Translations under genes and position numbers: made by a program
Notes under the pieces: generated by a model
The model's database searches: none
Seen by the model: the letters and a program-made list of their open reading frames with translations, nothing else
Told to the model about the DNA's origin: nothing
Shown here: in pieces, positions 5,016 through 6,815 of the stretch
Numbering within the stretch: position 1 is the first letter of the stretch
Layout of the letters: every line of letters begins with the position of its first letter
Assembly (NCBI GenBank): GCA_900552755.1
Contig: USAY01000101.1
Location: forward strand, 1-6,815
Length of the DNA: 6,815 nucleotides
Origin: an uncultured Collinsella sp.
GTDB taxonomy: Bacteria > Actinomycetota > Coriobacteriia > Coriobacteriales > Coriobacteriaceae
Reading direction: 5' to 3'

Positions 5016-5531
5016 CTAGCGGGATACCTGCCCACTACGTTCGGCCAGAGCAAGAATCGGCATCATTTGGCGCGGGGTCTTTGCTGCAAGATTGGCATGT
5101 TCAAGCAGCTTGCGATCATTGGTCACCAAGTAATCGACCTGTGCGCGCTTGCACGCGGCGAGCACCAAGTTGTCCTCGTAATCGCGATGGAGCGCTAAGT
5201 ATTTGTCGGCCAGCCAAAGGTCCGACGCATCTGCACCCACGGCCGTGGCGTTTTCGGCCATGTTCCGAACAAATGCCAACGCCGTATCGCCAATTGCACG
5301 GGCAGACGCCTCGTCGAGCGCTCCCCCGTTGGCAAGAACACTGCGCTTTAATTCGTGCTGAACAACGTACAGCACGTCCTTGGCGATGTGCACGGGAAAG
5401 AACAGCGACGCACCCGACTCCGCAGCCTGTCCGATAAAAGCCCGCGCGGCAAGCGACTCAACATGATCGACGCAAAACGAATCGACCCACACGTTGGCAT
5501 CTACCATGATCTTGAGAGGTTCCCCGTTCAC
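5016..5531 (-). CDS. PIN-domain toxin of a type II toxin-antitoxin pair
   Basis: This is a 171-aa protein read from a GTG at 5531, chosen because it overlaps the antitoxin TGA as GTGA and has AAGGGG about 8 nt upstream. An ATG at 5507 (MVDANVW) is the alternative. PIN features are the first strand with Asp11 (IMVDANVWVDSF), a weak second acidic position near Asp52 (AKDVL), the third acidic motif in HRDYEDNLVLAA (Asp117, Glu119, Asp120), and the fourth in VTNDRKLLEH (Asn138, Asp139). PIN domains are metal-dependent RNases; toxins of this class cut tRNA or other RNA when their antitoxin is lost. The partner gene directly upstream encodes a ribbon-helix-helix protein. The target RNA cannot be read from sequence. 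A non-toxic PIN nuclease is the alternative, made less likely by the operon structure. Confidence 0.85.
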   Translation of the reverse strand: MNGEPLKIMVDANVWVDSFCVDHVESLAARAFIGQAAESGASLFFPVHIAKDVLYVVQHELKRSVLANGGALDEASARAIGDTALAFVRNMAENATAVGADASDLWLADKYLALHRDYEDNLVLAACKRAQVDYLVTNDRKLLEHANLAAKTPRQMMPILALAERSGQVSR

Positions 5532-5863
5532 AGGATCATCCCCTTTTGGCGATAGCGTTCGTCCATGGCCTCCGCATAGACCGTATCCCAATCGCGGTCA
5601 GCGGACCCGGGCGACGCAGCGATACCCAAGTTCGCATAGAGCTGATCCGCGGTCGCCCACGACGCGGCAAACGGGGACTCGGGCGCGATGGCTTGCCGCC
5701 GATCGTCGACGGCAGCGAGCACTTCCTCGCACTGGCCACCGCCCTGCGCGACCTTGGCCACAACCTTTTTGATGAGCTCGGGCAGCGACCCGCCCGAGAG
5801 CCGCAACGCCTCCTCGGCACGGTCCTTGACCTGGCGATCCACGCGAACATTCACTTGCGCCAT
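5528..5863 (-). CDS. Ribbon-helix-helix antitoxin partner of the PIN toxin
   Basis: This is a 111-aa protein starting MAQVNVRVDRQVKDRAEEAL. The alternating VNVRVD strand followed by two helices (about 10-22 and 26-39, SLPELIKKVVAKV) is a ribbon-helix-helix DNA-binding fold as in RelB/DinJ-type antitoxins. The remainder (about 60-111, with FAASWATADQLYANLG and DWDTVYAEAMDERY) is the likely toxin-wrapping tail. The start at 5863 fits the fold but lacks a good ribosome site. A GTG at 5881, with GAAGGGAG about 10 nt upstream, would add six residues. An ATG at 5920 lies upstream of the predicted transcription start and is excluded. It probably represses its own promoter through the GCTAGC palindromes just upstream. 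Confidence 0.83.
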   Translation of the reverse strand: MAQVNVRVDRQVKDRAEEALRLSGGSLPELIKKVVAKVAQGGGQCEEVLAAVDDRRQAIAPESPFAASWATADQLYANLGIAASPGSADRDWDTVYAEAMDERYRQKGMIL

Positions 5864-5903
5864 GCCGCTAACAGCACCCACGTCGATCACGCTCCCTTCA
5901 CTT

Positions 5904-5940
5904 GCTAGCCTCGCTAGCACTACTATATAGAGAAGCTAGC
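5904..5940. promoter_or_regulatory. Triple GCTAGC operator of the toxin-antitoxin operon
   Basis: GCTAGC occurs at 5904-5909, 5913-5918 and 5935-5940. The outer two extend to TTGCTAGC and GCTAGCAA as an inverted pair. One copy sits between -35 and -10 and one over the start site, as expected for antitoxin-mediated autorepression. The palindromic hexamer suits a ribbon-helix-helix dimer. Confidence 0.65.
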
Positions 5941-5950
5941 AAACGGTCAA
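5922..5950 (-). promoter_or_regulatory. Promoter of the toxin-antitoxin operon
   Basis: On the minus strand TTGACC (5945-5950) and TATAGT (5922-5927) are separated by exactly 17 bp, a near-consensus sigma-70 promoter. Transcription would begin near 5915, which places the antitoxin start about 50 nt downstream. One GCTAGC palindrome lies in the spacer. Confidence 0.82.
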
Positions 5951-5954
5951 ACGC

Positions 5955-6000
5955 AAAAGGCCTGCGCCCAGGCGGCAGCGGTGCCGTCCGGGCGCAGGCC
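5955..6000 (-). terminator. Terminator of the P-type ATPase gene
   Basis: GGGCGCAGGCC (5990-6000) pairs perfectly over 11 bp with GGCCTGCGCCC (5959-5969), and the loop holds a secondary GGCGGCA/TGCCGTC hairpin. Read on the minus strand it is followed by TTTT (5958-5955). It lies 24 nt after the ATPase stop and just before the toxin-antitoxin promoter, insulating the two units. Confidence 0.88.
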
Positions 6001-6024
6001 AGATAACGCGGGCAAACACGCCCG

Positions 6025-6815
6025 CTAGCGCAGGTAAGCCTTCGCGTTGTTGAGACTATAGGCGATCGTTGAGCCGTTGTGCAGCAGCGACGACGCCTGT
6101 GGGGTAATCGCGCCGGTAATGCCTAGCACCAGCAGAGCCGAGTTGGTGAGCATCACCTTAGAGTAGGAGCTCGTCAGACGGTCGATGAGACCCTGGCTCA
6201 TACGGCGCAGGCGCACGATCGCGGCAAGGTCCGTATCGGTCAGGATGATGTCAGCGACTTCCTTAGCGATATCGCTTCCGCCACCCATCGCCAGGCCCAC
6301 GTCGGCTAAACCGAGCGCCGGCGAATCGTTGACGCCGTCGCCTACCATGGCGACGTGACGGCCCTCGCGCTTGATTTGCTCCACGTAGGCGTACTTATCC
6401 TCGGGCAGCAGCTCGGCCTTAAACTCGTCGACCCCTGCCTCTCGCGCAATGCGCTCGGCCGTGCGCTCGGAGTCGCCCGTGAGCATAACGACATGCTTGA
6501 CGCCCAGCGCATGCAAATCGGCGATGGCCTCGCGCACTCCGGGCTTAAGCGGATCCTCGATACCGAGCACGCCGACGACTTTGCCGTCGACCGCCAGATA
6601 CAGCGGCGACAGACCCTGCATCTGGGACTCGATTTGCTCCTTAATGTCGGACTCGAGCTGCGCGCTCTCATCCTCAAATACAAAGTGCGCGGAACCGATG
6701 ATGGCGCGACGCCCTTCAATGGACGAAGCGATGCCGTGCGCCACGATGTACTCGACGGCGGCATGGCGCTCGCGGTGCTCGAGCCCGCGCTCGCGGGCGG
6801 CGTTGACCACGGCAC
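6025..6815 (-). CDS. Heavy-metal-translocating P1B-type ATPase, C-terminal part (partial)
   Basis: The gene enters from the right edge and ends at 6025; about 263 residues are visible. The first visible residues, AVVNAARERG, match the stretch just after the HP motif of P1B ATPases. Counting from the GTG at 6810, the rest of the ATP-binding region and P-domain follow: IGSAHFVFEDE (39-49), the TGD loop at 111-113 (VVMLTGDSERTAERIA), LPEDK (135-139) and the hinge MVGDGVNDSPALGLADVGLAM (155-175). Two C-terminal membrane spans follow (about 217-235 and 236-255), with TPQASSLLHNGSTIAYSLNNA. These enzymes pump transition or heavy metals across the membrane using ATP. The LHNGST signature fits the Zn/Cd/Co/Cu-type group broadly; the CPx motif that would define the metal is outside the window. 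The phosphorylated DKTG is also outside. Confidence 0.93.
   Translation of the reverse strand, partial: AVVNAARERGLEHRERHAAVEYIVAHGIASSIEGRRAIIGSAHFVFEDESAQLESDIKEQIESQMQGLSPLYLAVDGKVVGVLGIEDPLKPGVREAIADLHALGVKHVVMLTGDSERTAERIAREAGVDEFKAELLPEDKYAYVEQIKREGRHVAMVGDGVNDSPALGLADVGLAMGGGSDIAKEVADIILTDTDLAAIVRLRRMSQGLIDRLTSSYSKVMLTNSALLVLGITGAITPQASSLLHNGSTIAYSLNNAKAYLR

Noticed and set aside
1..6815. CRISPR array or insertion sequence
   Set aside because: No regularly spaced repeats, transposase motifs or terminal inverted repeats with target duplications were seen.

Overview
The window is GC-rich and looks like a human-gut Coriobacteriia genome, Collinsella-like being my best guess. The basis is base composition, the tmRNA tag ending in MALAA and the general gene style; no marker in the window settles the genus. 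It joins the right end of a prophage (about 1-3850, all genes on +) to host chromosome (3918-6815).

Prophage, 1-3812. The first 52 bases are the C-terminal end of an upstream gene. Next comes a short non-coding segment (about 60-224) that reads like the template repeat (TR) of a diversity-generating retroelement (DGR). It has nine Asn AAC/AAT codons and three TAC codons inside a lectin-like C-terminal signature (NWWLRS ... VRPRPGF), followed by an A-poor 3' end. After a GC-rich spacer of about 190 nt comes a 393-aa reverse transcriptase with an intact YMDD box. The variable-repeat (VR) gene that this cassette would rewrite is not in the window and should lie upstream. A lysis module follows: a small helical protein closed by a strong terminator, a membrane-anchored coiled-coil protein, a three-helix holin, an Amidase_3-SH3b endolysin and a small membrane-anchored protein with a DUF6440-like tail. 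A second strong terminator closes the phage block.

Junction, 3850-4281. The tmRNA gene ssrA lies on the minus strand with its 3' CCA end about 70 bp from the phage terminator. Phage genes abutting the 3' end of ssrA fit integration at ssrA, a common phage attachment site, but the integrase and the second att copy are outside the window.

Host side, 4282-6815. There is an intergenic stretch, an uncharacterised acidic 144-aa protein (+), and a minus-strand type II toxin-antitoxin operon: a ribbon-helix-helix antitoxin and a PIN-domain toxin sharing a GTGA overlap. Its near-consensus promoter is studded with GCTAGC palindromes. Last is the C-terminal part of a heavy-metal P-type ATPase (minus, running off the right edge) with its own terminator.

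The most interesting system is the DGR. An error-prone RT beside an adenine-rich TR, upstream of lysis genes in an ssrA-integrated prophage, would let the phage diversify a receptor-binding or surface-display protein encoded just to the left.
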